From Flavicella sp965243265 (lineage in GTDB: Bacteria; Bacteroidota; Bacteroidia; Flavobacteriales; Flavobacteriaceae): a DNA stretch of 64,000 bases. The notes below the pieces were generated by a model. It was not told the DNA's origin, did no database searches, and worked only from the letters and a program-made list of their open reading frames with translations. This document shows, piece after piece, positions 41,493 to 49,860 of the stretch (within the stretch, counting starts at the first letter, position 1; the number at the start of each line of letters is the position of its first letter). A program made the position numbers and the translations under genes. The stretch is taken from contig CBDEUL010000005.1 of NCBI GenBank assembly GCA_965243265.1, forward strand, positions 372,001-436,000, read 5' to 3'.

Positions 41493-43283
41493 TTAGTTTG
41501 TTACTTCTATAAGTTTTCTTCTGTAAGCGGTTAATAATCTAGATTTAGAAATAAAACCTAAATATTTTCCGTTTTTTACAATAGGTAAATTCCATGCACC
41601 ACTATCTTGGAATTTTTTCATGATAACTTTCATTGAGTCTTTTTCGTAGAAAATAATTTCTTGGGAGTTGTGCATAAGTTCTCTTACAGAAACGGTTTCG
41701 TATAAAGATTGGTCAAACATGATTCCTCTAATGTCATCTAATAGTAATACACCTAAGTATTCATTTTTTTCATTTACTACAGGAAAGTTGTTTCTAGAAG
41801 ATTTTGCAACAGCATTTTTTGCAATATACCCTAGTTTCATTTCGGGAGTTAAAGGGATAAAGTTGGTTTCAATAATTTTATCAATGTCCATTAACATTAA
41901 AACATTTTTGTCTTTATCATGAGTTATTAATTCTCCTTTTTTAGCCAATTCTGCGGCGTATATATTAAAAGGAATGTATTTTTTAGTAATCACATAAGAA
42001 ATAGCAGAAGTAATCATTAACGGGATAAAAAGATCGTGTCCAGAGGTGATTTCAGCAATTAAGAAAATAGCGGTTAGAGGGGCGTGTAAAACACCAGCCA
42101 TAAGACCAGCCATACCTACTAAAGAAAAATTACTAAGAGATAACTGGTGGTCTGAAAGTTGCAATGTATTTGCAAATAAGGCTACAACAAAACCGGTAAT
42201 ACTTCCTGTAAATAGAGTAGGAGCAAATACACCTCCAACACCACCTGCTCCAAAAGTAATTGAGGTTGCTACAACTTTAAAGAGGATCAATCCTATAAGT
42301 AAAATAATAACGATCCAATTGCTATCTGCTGTAAAATGAAAAATATTTTGGTTGGCTATTTCGGTAACATCTTCAATTAAAAGGTTGTTAATGGTATAGA
42401 AACCTTCTCCAAAGAGAGGAGGAATAAAATAAACCAATACTCCAAGTCCAAGCCCTCCAATTAATAATCTATAATAAGGGTTTTTAAATTTTGAAAAGAA
42501 TTCACCAATTACAAAATAAACCTTGCTAAAATAGATAGAGGTAAGTCCGCAAAAAACACCTAATACAAGGTAGTAAGCAGTATCTTTTAAAGTAAATTTA
42601 TCTTCTAAGTTAAAATGTAGAATTGTATCATCTCCTAAGAAAAAGTAAGAAGTTAATATTGCAGAAATAGATGATAATAGTAATGGTATTAGTGAAACAA
42701 GTGTTAGGTCTAAACTAAATATTTCAACCGCAAAAATAATAGCAGCAATAGGAGCTTTAAAGATCGACGACATGGCAGCAGCGGCAGCCGCACCAATTAA
42801 TAAAGTTCTAGATTTTTGGTTTAAATGAAATACTCTTGAAACATTAGATCCAATAGCCGCAGAGGTAGCAACAGTAGGTCCTTCTAACCCTACAGAACCT
42901 CCAAACCCAACAGTTATAGGAGCTGTTAGAATAGAACTGTATATTTTGTAACGTTCTACCAATCCTTTTTTCTTAGAAATGGAATGTAGTGTTGAGGGGA
43001 TACCGTGTGATACTCGGTGTTTTACAACGTATTTTATAACTAAAATGGTTATAAAAAGTCCAATCAGAGGAAAAATAAAATAGAAGGCTTCGTGGTAGTT
43101 GTGAATAAATTCAGCTTCTAGTCCTTCTTGAATTAAGTGTGTTAAGTTTTTTAGAGTTACGGCAGCTATACCAGATAACAATCCTACAACAATACTAACA
43201 ATGTAGATAAATTGCTGATTGGAAATATGTTTGTATTTCCAGATCAGGAATTTAGTGATGAGATTTTTCTTTTGAGGCGACAT
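41493..43283 (-). CDS. ClC-type chloride channel/antiporter with C-terminal CBS pair
   Basis: This 596-residue protein has the ClC membrane domain (about residues 20-440). Its selectivity motifs are HGIPSTLHS, GSVGLEGPTVATSAAIGS and GGVGGVFAPTLFTGS. The external glutamate of the GxEGP motif is present, as in H+/Cl- exchangers, with Leu replacing the usual Lys/Arg beside it. Two CBS domains follow (about residues 465-590), which usually bind adenine nucleotides and gate transport. Whether this is a channel or an antiporter cannot be decided. It precedes the small membrane protein gene in a likely two-gene unit. Confidence 0.92.
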   Translation of the reverse strand: MSPQKKNLITKFLIWKYKHISNQQFIYIVSIVVGLLSGIAAVTLKNLTHLIQEGLEAEFIHNYHEAFYFIFPLIGLFITILVIKYVVKHRVSHGIPSTLHSISKKKGLVERYKIYSSILTAPITVGFGGSVGLEGPTVATSAAIGSNVSRVFHLNQKSRTLLIGAAAAAAMSSIFKAPIAAIIFAVEIFSLDLTLVSLIPLLLSSISAILTSYFFLGDDTILHFNLEDKFTLKDTAYYLVLGVFCGLTSIYFSKVYFVIGEFFSKFKNPYYRLLIGGLGLGVLVYFIPPLFGEGFYTINNLLIEDVTEIANQNIFHFTADSNWIVIILLIGLILFKVVATSITFGAGGVGGVFAPTLFTGSITGFVVALFANTLQLSDHQLSLSNFSLVGMAGLMAGVLHAPLTAIFLIAEITSGHDLFIPLMITSAISYVITKKYIPFNIYAAELAKKGELITHDKDKNVLMLMDIDKIIETNFIPLTPEMKLGYIAKNAVAKSSRNNFPVVNEKNEYLGVLLLDDIRGIMFDQSLYETVSVRELMHNSQEIIFYEKDSMKVIMKKFQDSGAWNLPIVKNGKYLGFISKSRLLTAYRRKLIEVTN

Positions 43284-43322
43284 TTATTTTTGTTTATCAA
43301 AAAGTAAAAATGTCTCTAAGTA

Positions 43323-43478
43323 CTAAGCTAGAATCTTAGGACATTTTTTGCATTGTTGCTTTCCTTTCTTTTTAAATTTTTTGCAACATTTTTTTTTCTT
43401 ACTGCATTGAATAGTACAGGCTTTAGTACTTTCAGATGTATTGATAAAATGCCCAATAGCGTTACCCTCTATAAACAT
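43323..43478 (-). CDS. Small Cys- and Lys-rich protein beside ferritin
   Basis: This is a 51-residue reading frame, ATG at 43478 to TAG at 43323. An acidic/neutral N-terminal part (MFIEGNAIGHFINTSEST) is followed by a strongly basic tail with six cysteines (positions 21, 25, 31, 32, 43, 46), spaced C-x3-C-x5-CC-x10-C-x2-C. The tail includes CSKKKKCCKKFKKKGKQQ. An exact -7 element lies 30 bases upstream, so it has its own promoter. Cys-rich, Lys-rich tails of this kind suggest metal or nucleic acid binding, and the neighbour is ferritin, but that is inference. I believe short CCKK..KKC proteins occur in other Flavobacteriaceae. No function is known. Confidence 0.68.
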   Translation of the reverse strand: MFIEGNAIGHFINTSESTKACTIQCSKKKKCCKKFKKKGKQQCKKCPKILA

Positions 43479-43508
43479 ACACTTGCTTTAATTAAATCTA
43501 AATAAGTG

Positions 43509-43516
43509 CAAATATA
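43509..43516 (-). promoter_or_regulatory. -7 element of the small Cys-rich gene
   Basis: The minus strand reads TATATTTG, an exact TAnnTTTG match, 30 bases before the ATG at 43478 and after the ferritin stop codon. Confidence 0.5.
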
Positions 43517-43544
43517 CAAAGACTAATTCTAAATAAGCATAAAA

Positions 43545-44045
43545 TTATTCAGCAGTAACTGTTAAAGTATCAATATCTCTATCAAAAAGGTACAAACCAC
43601 CTGTGTCATTACCTATGATTTTTAATTTATCTAAAATGGTGCGAGCTAATGATTCTTCTTCGGCTTGTTCGCTAACATACCATTGCATAAAGTTATGAAC
43701 TGTATAATCTTTAGACTCTAAACATTGAAATACAATCTTGTTAACATTGTTGGTAACCGCTTCTTCACTTTCTAAAAAGGTAACAAATATGTTTTGTAAA
43801 GTTTCGTACTCTCCTTCAGGTTTGTCTAATTCAGGAATAATAGCAGTTCCACCTCTTTCGTTTACAAATTTGATCAATTTTAACATGTGCATTCTTTCTT
43901 CTTCAGATTGGTTGTAGAAGAATGTAGCAACTCCGTTGTACCCGTTGATTTCTGCCCAAGAAGCCATGGCTAAGTATTTCATAGAAGCATTTGCTTCTAG
44001 TTTTATTTGATAGTTTAATGCGTCTGCAATTTTTGTAGAAATCAT
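43545..44045 (-). CDS. Ferritin (non-haem, FtnA type)
   Basis: This 166-residue four-helix protein assembles into an iron-storage cage. Ferroxidase-site residues are visible: Glu in NYQIKLEANASMKYL, the ExxH-type SEEERMHMLKL, and downstream Glu/Gln in TFLESEEAV and YVSEQAEEESLA. The length is typical of bacterial ferritins and there is no haem-binding Met of bacterioferritin. It lies 57 bases downstream of aspS on the same strand. A separate small Cys-rich gene follows it. Confidence 0.95.
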   Translation of the reverse strand: MISTKIADALNYQIKLEANASMKYLAMASWAEINGYNGVATFFYNQSEEERMHMLKLIKFVNERGGTAIIPELDKPEGEYETLQNIFVTFLESEEAVTNNVNKIVFQCLESKDYTVHNFMQWYVSEQAEEESLARTILDKLKIIGNDTGGLYLFDRDIDTLTVTAE

Positions 44046-44102
44046 AGTATAAATATTAAATGTTGTAAATTAAAATTAAGGATCGTTATATGAAATAACA
44101 AT

Positions 44103-45848
44103 TTATTTTAGTTTTAAATTCAATTCGTTTAATTGTTCGTTGTCAAGGGCAGAAGGAGCGTCAATCATAACATCTCTTCCTGAGTTGTTTTTAGGGAAGG
44201 CAATAAAATCACGAATAGTTTCTTTACCTGCTAAAATTGCAACTAGTCTGTCTAAACCAAAAGCCAAACCACCATGTGGAGGTGCTCCGTATTCAAAAGC
44301 ATTCATTAAGAAACCGAATTGTTCTTTTGCTTCTTCTGGTGTAAATCCTAAGTGATCAAACATTAAGGCTTGTGTATCTTTATCGTAAATTCTGATAGAT
44401 CCTCCACCAATTTCATTTCCGTTTAACACCAAGTCATAGGCATTTGCTCTTACTTTTCCTGGCTCTGTATCTAATAAGTGCATGTCTTCTGGTTTTGGAG
44501 ATGTAAACGGGTGGTGCATTGCATGGTAGCGTTCTGTTTCTTCGTCCCATTCCAATAAAGGAAAGTCTACAACCCATAGTGGAGCAAATTCGTTTGGTTT
44601 ACGCAAACCTAAACGTTCTGCTAATTCCATACGCAAAGCACTCATTTGGGCTCTTACTTTATTTGTGTCTCCTGAAAGTACACAGATTAAATCTCCTGCT
44701 TTGGCACCTGTTTTTTCTGCCCAGTTTGCTAAATCTTCTTGGTTAAAGAATTTATCTACAGATGATTTGTAAGTTCCGTCTTCGTTACATTTTACGTAAA
44801 TCATTCCTAAAGCTCCAATTTGAGGACGCTTTACCCAGTTAATTAACTTGTCTATTTCTTTACGAGTATAGGTAGCTGCTCCAGGAACTGCAATACCAAT
44901 AACCAATTCGGCACTGTCAAAAACTTTGAAATCTCTGTGCTGAGAAACTTCGTTCAACTCTCCAAACTCCATTCCAAAACGAATGTCTGGTTTGTCGTTT
45001 CCATAAGTTTTCATGGCATGGTCAAACGTCATTCTTGGAAAATCTCCAATTTCAACATTGTTTACTTTTTTAAGAAGGTGACGCGTCAATCCTTCAAAAA
45101 TGTTTAAAATATCTTCTTGTTCCACAAAAGCCATTTCACAGTCAATTTGTGTAAACTCTGGTTGCCTGTCTGCACGTAAATCTTCATCTCTAAAACACTT
45201 TACAATTTGAAAGTATTTATCCATTCCACCAACCATTAACAGTTGTTTAAATGTTTGAGGCGATTGTGGCAAGGCGTAAAATTGTCCTTCGTTCATACGA
45301 GAAGGTACTACAAAGTCACGTGCCCCTTCTGGAGTAGATTTGATTAAATAAGGTGTTTCTACTTCAATAAACTCTTCGTTAGATAAAAAGTTACGGACTT
45401 CTTGAGCTACTTTAGATCTAAAAATTAAACTGTCTTTTACAGGGTTTCTTCTAATATCTAAATAACGATATTTCATTCTTAATTCTTCACCACCGTCTGT
45501 TTCATCTTCAATAGTAAAAGGAGGTACTACTGCTTCATTTAAAATTGTTAGTTCAGAAACTAAAATTTCTATGGCTCCTGTAGCTATTTTGTCGTTTTTA
45601 GACTGACGCTCAATAACAGTTCCCTTCACTTGGATTACAAATTCACGACCTAATGTTTTTGCCTTTTCTATAACAGCCTTGTCAGTACGTTCTTCATCAA
45701 AAATAAGTTGTGTAATACCATAACGGTCACGTAAATCTACCCAAATCATAAACCCTTTGTCACGAGTTTTTTGAACCCATCCTGATAAGGTAACTTCTTG
45801 GTCAATATTTTCAATTCTTAATGCTCCGTTCGTATGACTTCTGTACAT
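44103..45848 (-). CDS. aspS: Aspartate--tRNA ligase
   Basis: This class II synthetase charges tRNA-Asp. The 581-residue protein is of the bacterial type. An N-terminal OB-fold anticodon-binding domain (LSGWVQKTRDKGFMIWVDLRD) is followed by motif 2 (FRDEDLRADRQPEFTQID), the bacterial GAD insertion and motif 3 (GLAFGLDRLVAILAG). Whether it is discriminating or also acts on tRNA-Asn cannot be told from sequence alone. An exact -7 element lies about 70 bases upstream. Confidence 0.97.
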   Translation of the reverse strand: MYRSHTNGALRIENIDQEVTLSGWVQKTRDKGFMIWVDLRDRYGITQLIFDEERTDKAVIEKAKTLGREFVIQVKGTVIERQSKNDKIATGAIEILVSELTILNEAVVPPFTIEDETDGGEELRMKYRYLDIRRNPVKDSLIFRSKVAQEVRNFLSNEEFIEVETPYLIKSTPEGARDFVVPSRMNEGQFYALPQSPQTFKQLLMVGGMDKYFQIVKCFRDEDLRADRQPEFTQIDCEMAFVEQEDILNIFEGLTRHLLKKVNNVEIGDFPRMTFDHAMKTYGNDKPDIRFGMEFGELNEVSQHRDFKVFDSAELVIGIAVPGAATYTRKEIDKLINWVKRPQIGALGMIYVKCNEDGTYKSSVDKFFNQEDLANWAEKTGAKAGDLICVLSGDTNKVRAQMSALRMELAERLGLRKPNEFAPLWVVDFPLLEWDEETERYHAMHHPFTSPKPEDMHLLDTEPGKVRANAYDLVLNGNEIGGGSIRIYDKDTQALMFDHLGFTPEEAKEQFGFLMNAFEYGAPPHGGLAFGLDRLVAILAGKETIRDFIAFPKNNSGRDVMIDAPSALDNEQLNELNLKLK

Positions 45849-45919
45849 CTTGTATCTATAATTAAAAGAGATTTTTGATAGGTCTCTAAATGTGATTTTG
45901 ATTCTTTGTTTTGAGACTG

Positions 45920-45927
45920 CAAATTTA
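45920..45927 (-). promoter_or_regulatory. -7 element of the aspS promoter
   Basis: The minus strand reads TAAATTTG, an exact TAnnTTTG match, 71 bases upstream of the aspS ATG. Confidence 0.45.
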
Positions 45928-45996
45928 AGGATTTCATTTTACTGCGCTTGTAGAATTTAGAATTGTTTTTGAAGTGTTTTTTTGAGTCTTGTTTGG

Positions 45997-46004
45997 TATA
46001 TTTG
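45997..46004 (+). promoter_or_regulatory. -7 element of the lipoprotein gene at 46027
   Basis: TATATTTG is an exact TAnnTTTG match ending 22 bases before the ATG. Confidence 0.5.
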
Positions 46005-46026
46005 CAATCAATTTTAAAAAAAGGAA

Positions 46027-47136
46027 ATGAAAAGTATAAAAATAATAGTTGCAATTGTAGTGATGGGATTTGTTTTGTTCTCTTGTTCAAAAGAAGAGAA
46101 TGATTTAGTGAATGAAACGGTGAATGAACTGAGTGAATCAGATTTAGAAAAAGTAGCACAAGAAGAAGCAATAATTCCTGTAGAGGACATAACGTTAACA
46201 ATTACAGGAGCGGAAATAAAAACAGAAGCATTGAACCCAAATGGAGCTATAGCAATGACGGTTCCTGATGAGAAGGCATTGGCATTTTCTGATGAAGGTT
46301 TTACGGTAAAGTTAAATTCAACCGATGATTTTGAGGGGATTTACTTGCAATTAAAAGGTGCAACAGAGTATTTAGATATTCCTAGGAGCTCATTAACTAG
46401 TACAGCTTTTAAATCATCAAAAAAAACTTCTTCAAAAAAGAAATCAAATTTATTTTCAAGAATGTCTAAAACAGCTACTGAAGAGGGAAGTAGTTTAGAA
46501 CTTTCTGTAAATTTTGGAGAAGCAATTCAGCCAGGTACTTTTTGTTATACGGTTTGTATATACGATGGTAATGGAAATATTTCTGCTCCGCAAGAAGTTT
46601 GTGTTACTGTAAAAAGCTTTGGTGGTTTGTCTAAGTTGGTTGGGACATGGAATTTTATAAAAGGAGGAGAGGGTGGAAAAGAATATTTACCTGGAAGTCA
46701 ATTTTGTGAATTTTACAATGATGATTGTCCTTCTAATCCTGAAATTCATAAGATCTTAAAAGATTGTTACAGTTTGCCACAGAGTATTGTTTTAGAGTTT
46801 AATGGGGATGGTGCTTATAGAACAGTATTAAGATTTAGCACATTAAATACGGTTGATAGATTTGATACAGAATGTGAGGTGTTTACTGAGGTAGGTGAAA
46901 GAAGTCCAGAAGTAATTAGTGAATCAAAAGGTAAATGGGCTTTTGATAACGGAAATCTGATTCTTATAAATTACTCATATGTTAAATTTGATAAAGAAGG
47001 AAGAGTACAAATTGAAATGATAACTGAAGAAGGACAGGCGAGTTGGGGTGTGCATAAAGTTGAAATAACGGATAATTTATTTACGTGGTTTATTGATGCT
47101 GGGTGGGATCTCGATAAACATTATTATTCAAAATAA
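46027..47136 (+). CDS. Lipoprotein with C-terminal lipocalin-like domain
   Basis: This 369-residue lipoprotein has a signal ending VLFSC (Cys20) and an acidic stretch. A beta-rich middle domain follows (about residues 50-200) with a Ser/Lys-rich insertion (SSKKTSSKKKSN). The C-terminal domain begins GLSKLVGTWNFIKGG, the usual opening of Bacteroidota lipocalin-like domains. Six cysteines in the second half could form disulfides. It is predicted to sit on a membrane facing the periplasm or surface. The ligand is unknown. It is monocistronic, with its own promoter and terminator. Confidence 0.8.
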   Translation: MKSIKIIVAIVVMGFVLFSCSKEENDLVNETVNELSESDLEKVAQEEAIIPVEDITLTITGAEIKTEALNPNGAIAMTVPDEKALAFSDEGFTVKLNSTDDFEGIYLQLKGATEYLDIPRSSLTSTAFKSSKKTSSKKKSNLFSRMSKTATEEGSSLELSVNFGEAIQPGTFCYTVCIYDGNGNISAPQEVCVTVKSFGGLSKLVGTWNFIKGGEGGKEYLPGSQFCEFYNDDCPSNPEIHKILKDCYSLPQSIVLEFNGDGAYRTVLRFSTLNTVDRFDTECEVFTEVGERSPEVISESKGKWAFDNGNLILINYSYVKFDKEGRVQIEMITEEGQASWGVHKVEITDNLFTWFIDAGWDLDKHYYSK

Positions 47137-47155
47137 AAAAGGAAACTTAAATCAT

Positions 47156-47190
47156 AAAAAGCCTTCTTTATGTTTTTAAAGAAGGTTTTT
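47156..47190 (+). terminator. Terminator of the lipoprotein gene
   Basis: The stem CCTTCTTTA / TAAAGAAGG (within 47156-47190), with A/T outer pairs and one bulged G, is followed by a T run. Confidence 0.8.
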
Positions 47191-47210
47191 CTCTACCTAT
47201 AACTATTCCT

Positions 47211-47218
47211 TACCTTTG
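47211..47218 (+). promoter_or_regulatory. -7 element of the rsmI promoter
   Basis: TACCTTTG is an exact TAnnTTTG match ending 23 bases before the TTG start of rsmI. Confidence 0.5.
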
Positions 47219-47241
47219 ATTTTCTTAAAACAAAATAAATT

Positions 47242-47916
47242 TTGGAGGCAAAACTTTACTTGGTACCCACACCTATTGGTAATTTAGACGATATGACATT
47301 TCGTGCTATCAATGTTTTAAAAGAAGTTGATTTGATTTTAGCAGAAGACACCCGAACTTCTGGAAAATTATTAAAGCATTTTGAAATAGGTACTCAAATG
47401 ATGAGCCATCATATGCACAATGAGCATAAAATGGTAGATAGGGTTGTAGAGCGTATTGCAAATGGGGAGGCTGTTGCATTGATTTCTGATGCGGGAACCC
47501 CTGCAATTTCCGATCCAGGGTTTTTGTTAACACGTGCTTGTGTACAAAAAGGAATTGCTGTAGAGTGTTTGCCAGGAGCTACTGCATTTGTACCTGCTTT
47601 GGTAAATAGTGGTTTGCCTAATGATAAGTTTGTTTTTGAAGGGTTTTTACCTGTTAAAAAAGGAAGGCAAACACGTTTGCAGTTTTTAGCAGAAGAAACA
47701 AGAACCATGATATTTTATGAGTCGCCACATAAGTTACTAAAAACATTGACACATTTTTCGGAGTATTTTGGAGCAGACAGGCAAGTTTCTGTTTCTAGGG
47801 AATTGACCAAATTGTTTGAAGAAACCAAAAGAGGAACTCTAGAGGAGGTGATTGCTCATTTTACTACAAACACTTTAAAAGGAGAAATAGTAGTAGTAGT
47901 TGAAGGGAAAAACTAA
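47242..47916 (+). CDS. rsmI: 16S rRNA (cytidine(1402)-2'-O)-methyltransferase
   Basis: The enzyme 2'-O-methylates C1402 in the decoding centre of 16S rRNA. The 224-residue tetrapyrrole-methylase-fold protein begins with the hallmark KLYLVPTPIGNLDDMTFRA. It also has ILAEDTRTSGKLLKHF, ALISDAGTPAISDPGF and the SAM-site segment CLPGATAFVPALVNSG. It ends soon after GEIVVVVEGKN, lacking the C-terminal extension of some RsmI proteins. The start is a TTG at 47242, because the conserved N-terminus begins immediately after it and no ATG precedes. Confidence 0.95.
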   Translation: MEAKLYLVPTPIGNLDDMTFRAINVLKEVDLILAEDTRTSGKLLKHFEIGTQMMSHHMHNEHKMVDRVVERIANGEAVALISDAGTPAISDPGFLLTRACVQKGIAVECLPGATAFVPALVNSGLPNDKFVFEGFLPVKKGRQTRLQFLAEETRTMIFYESPHKLLKTLTHFSEYFGADRQVSVSRELTKLFEETKRGTLEEVIAHFTTNTLKGEIVVVVEGKN

Positions 47917-47932
47917 TTTTTTGTATTGTCTG

Positions 47933-47974
47933 CTCGAGTGGATTTGTGAAGTATGAGCAAATTTGTATCGAGAG
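47933..47974. repeat. REP-like palindromic repeat unit
   Basis: The unit begins CTCGAGTGGATTTG (47933-47946) and ends CAAATTTGTATCGAGAG (47958-47974). The arms pair with a few mismatches. It resembles the unit at 11241-11276 (TCGAGTG .. GTATCGAGA), and it lies between convergent rsmI and alr. Confidence 0.6.
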
Positions 47975-48054
47975 TTGTTTTCTTAACATCTAAAAAAACT
48001 CTGAAAGGTATTGTTTGATTTAGGTAAAGTGGGTTCTATAGAAATTCTGTTAAC

Positions 48055-49161
48055 TTAATGTTTTATTTTTCGGGTAATTCTTTGAGAGATACCTGTAATT
48101 ATTTCATAAGAAATGGTGTCAGATTTTTTAGCCATTTCGTTTATTGTTTGTTGAGAGTCAAAGATGGTAACAGTAGCCCCTTCCTTGCACTCTACGTCAG
48201 AAATATTTACCATTAGCATGTCCATACAAACATTTCCTATGATAGGGCATTGTTTATTATTAATGGTAACAGAGCCGTTTCCATTGCCTAAATTTCTTGG
48301 AATGCCATCTGCATGACCAATAGGAATCGTGGCTGTTTTTGTAGTTGTTTTAGCTATAAAAGCTCGGTTGTAACCTATAGATTCGCCTTTCTCAATAGTA
48401 TGAATTTGAGAAATAATAGATTTTAAAGTTCCTACATTTTTTAATTGAGAGGTTTCGTAAGCATCGTTTCCAAAACCATACATTCCTATACCTAAGCGAA
48501 CCATGTCAAAATGAGCTTCAGGGTAATTAATAACTCCAGAAGTATTGGTTAAATGTAAAATAGGTTTGTAGTTGAGAGCGTTTAAAAATTGTTCAGTTAT
48601 TGCCTTGTATTTTGAAATTTGACTTTTTGTAAACTCTTTTTCATTAAGATCTTCACTAGCGGCTAAATGAGAAAAAATAGAAGCTATTTTTACAGATGTG
48701 TTAGTTTTCACAATTTTAAGAACTTCAGAAGTGTCATTTTTATGAAACCCAAGACGGTTTAAACCTGTGTTGTATTTTAAGTGAATAGGGTAATTTTTAA
48801 GCTTTTTATTTTTTGCTAGTTTTGAAAAAGAGTTGAGTGTGTTAAAAGAATAGAGGTTAGGTTCTAGTTTGTGTTCAATTAGTAATTCAAAATTTTGAAT
48901 TTGAGGATGTAGAACTAATACGGGTGTTGTAATGCCATTTTTTCTAAGAGCTATTCCTTCATCAGTATAAGCAACAGCTAAATAATCTACTCCAATTGTT
49001 TCGAGGTGTTTTGATATTTGAATGGCGTCATTACCGTATGCATGTGCTTTTACCACTCCAAGTAGTTTTGTACCAGAATTGAGTTTATTTTTGAAATAGT
49101 TTACATTGTGTTCTAATGCACTTAGGTTGATTTCTAAAACACTGGTATGGTGACTTTCCAT
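48055..49161 (-). CDS. alr: Alanine racemase
   Basis: This PLP enzyme makes D-alanine for peptidoglycan. The 368-residue protein has the lysine motif GVVKAHAYGND (PLP Lys about residue 38; the usual KADAYG reads KAHAYG). It also has RLGIGMYGFGND, the second-domain catalytic Tyr in SIGYNRAF and VCMDMLMVNISD. It is a stand-alone enzyme, not fused to MurF. It starts 6 bases after the tdk stop, so the two form an operon. Confidence 0.95.
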   Translation of the reverse strand: MESHHTSVLEINLSALEHNVNYFKNKLNSGTKLLGVVKAHAYGNDAIQISKHLETIGVDYLAVAYTDEGIALRKNGITTPVLVLHPQIQNFELLIEHKLEPNLYSFNTLNSFSKLAKNKKLKNYPIHLKYNTGLNRLGFHKNDTSEVLKIVKTNTSVKIASIFSHLAASEDLNEKEFTKSQISKYKAITEQFLNALNYKPILHLTNTSGVINYPEAHFDMVRLGIGMYGFGNDAYETSQLKNVGTLKSIISQIHTIEKGESIGYNRAFIAKTTTKTATIPIGHADGIPRNLGNGNGSVTINNKQCPIIGNVCMDMLMVNISDVECKEGATVTIFDSQQTINEMAKKSDTISYEIITGISQRITRKIKH

Positions 49162-49167
49162 AGCGAA

Positions 49168-49758
49168 TTACTTGTTGTTTTCCTCTTTTATTTTTTTAAA
49201 ATAAGCAGCCCTGCTTAAAGGTTCATATTTGTCTGTTTCACCTAGCATAACCAATTCTTCACCTTCATTTTTTCGATGGCTATAATGTGCTAAGTTTCCA
49301 GTTTGGGTACATACAGCATGTACTTTGGTAACATATTCTGCAGTAGCCATAAGAGCAGGCATAGGGCCAAAAGGCTTTCCTTTAAAATCCATATCCAATC
49401 CAGCTACAATAACTCGAATACCTCTGTTTGCTAAATCATTACAAACAGTAATAATTTCATCGTCAAAAAATTGAGCTTCATCTATACCCACAACATCTAC
49501 GTCTGTGGCAAGAATTCTAATGTTTGTAGAAGAGGGTACGGGAGTAGATCTGATTTCATTGGCATCGTGCGATACAACCATTTCAGTATCATATCTGTCT
49601 TCCATATTAGGTTTAAAAATTTCTACTTTTTGTTTGGCAAATTGAGCTCTTCGAAGTCTGCGTATCAATTCTTCCGTTTTACCAGAAAACATAGAGCCAC
49701 AGATAACCTCTATCCACCCAAATTGTTCTGTATGATTTACCGTATTTTCAAGAAACAT
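49168..49758 (-). CDS. tdk: Thymidine kinase
   Basis: The enzyme phosphorylates thymidine in the pyrimidine salvage pathway. The 196-residue type II kinase has the P-loop CGSMFSGKTEEL, DEAQFFDDE in the Walker B/lasso region and GLDMDFKGKPFGPMP. The usual four-cysteine zinc site is reduced: only one Cys remains in HAVCTQTGNLAHYSHRK. It is followed directly by alr. An exact -7 element lies 53 bases upstream. Confidence 0.95.
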   Translation of the reverse strand: MFLENTVNHTEQFGWIEVICGSMFSGKTEELIRRLRRAQFAKQKVEIFKPNMEDRYDTEMVVSHDANEIRSTPVPSSTNIRILATDVDVVGIDEAQFFDDEIITVCNDLANRGIRVIVAGLDMDFKGKPFGPMPALMATAEYVTKVHAVCTQTGNLAHYSHRKNEGEELVMLGETDKYEPLSRAAYFKKIKEENNK

Positions 49759-49811
49759 TTTGTAATTTTAAAGCTTTTACGGCTTAGAAAAAAAATAGTG
49801 CCGCATTCTTG

Positions 49812-49819
49812 CAAAATTA
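49812..49819 (-). promoter_or_regulatory. -7 element of the tdk-alr unit
   Basis: The minus strand reads TAATTTTG, an exact TAnnTTTG match, 53 bases before the tdk ATG. Confidence 0.45.
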
Positions 49820-49860
49820 TTAAAATAAAGCTGTTATTTAGTAAACTAAAGTTACAAGTT

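Noticed and set aside
45818..46201. A 127-residue minus-strand frame overlapping aspS and the lipoprotein gene
   Set aside because: It is Leu/Ser low-complexity, antisense to a well-supported lipoprotein gene, and covers both divergent promoters.
49471..49860. A 130-codon upstream extension of the acidic-linker protein
   Set aside because: It lies antisense to tdk, has unlikely composition and joins at a good ATG (49861) where the conserved-looking protein begins.
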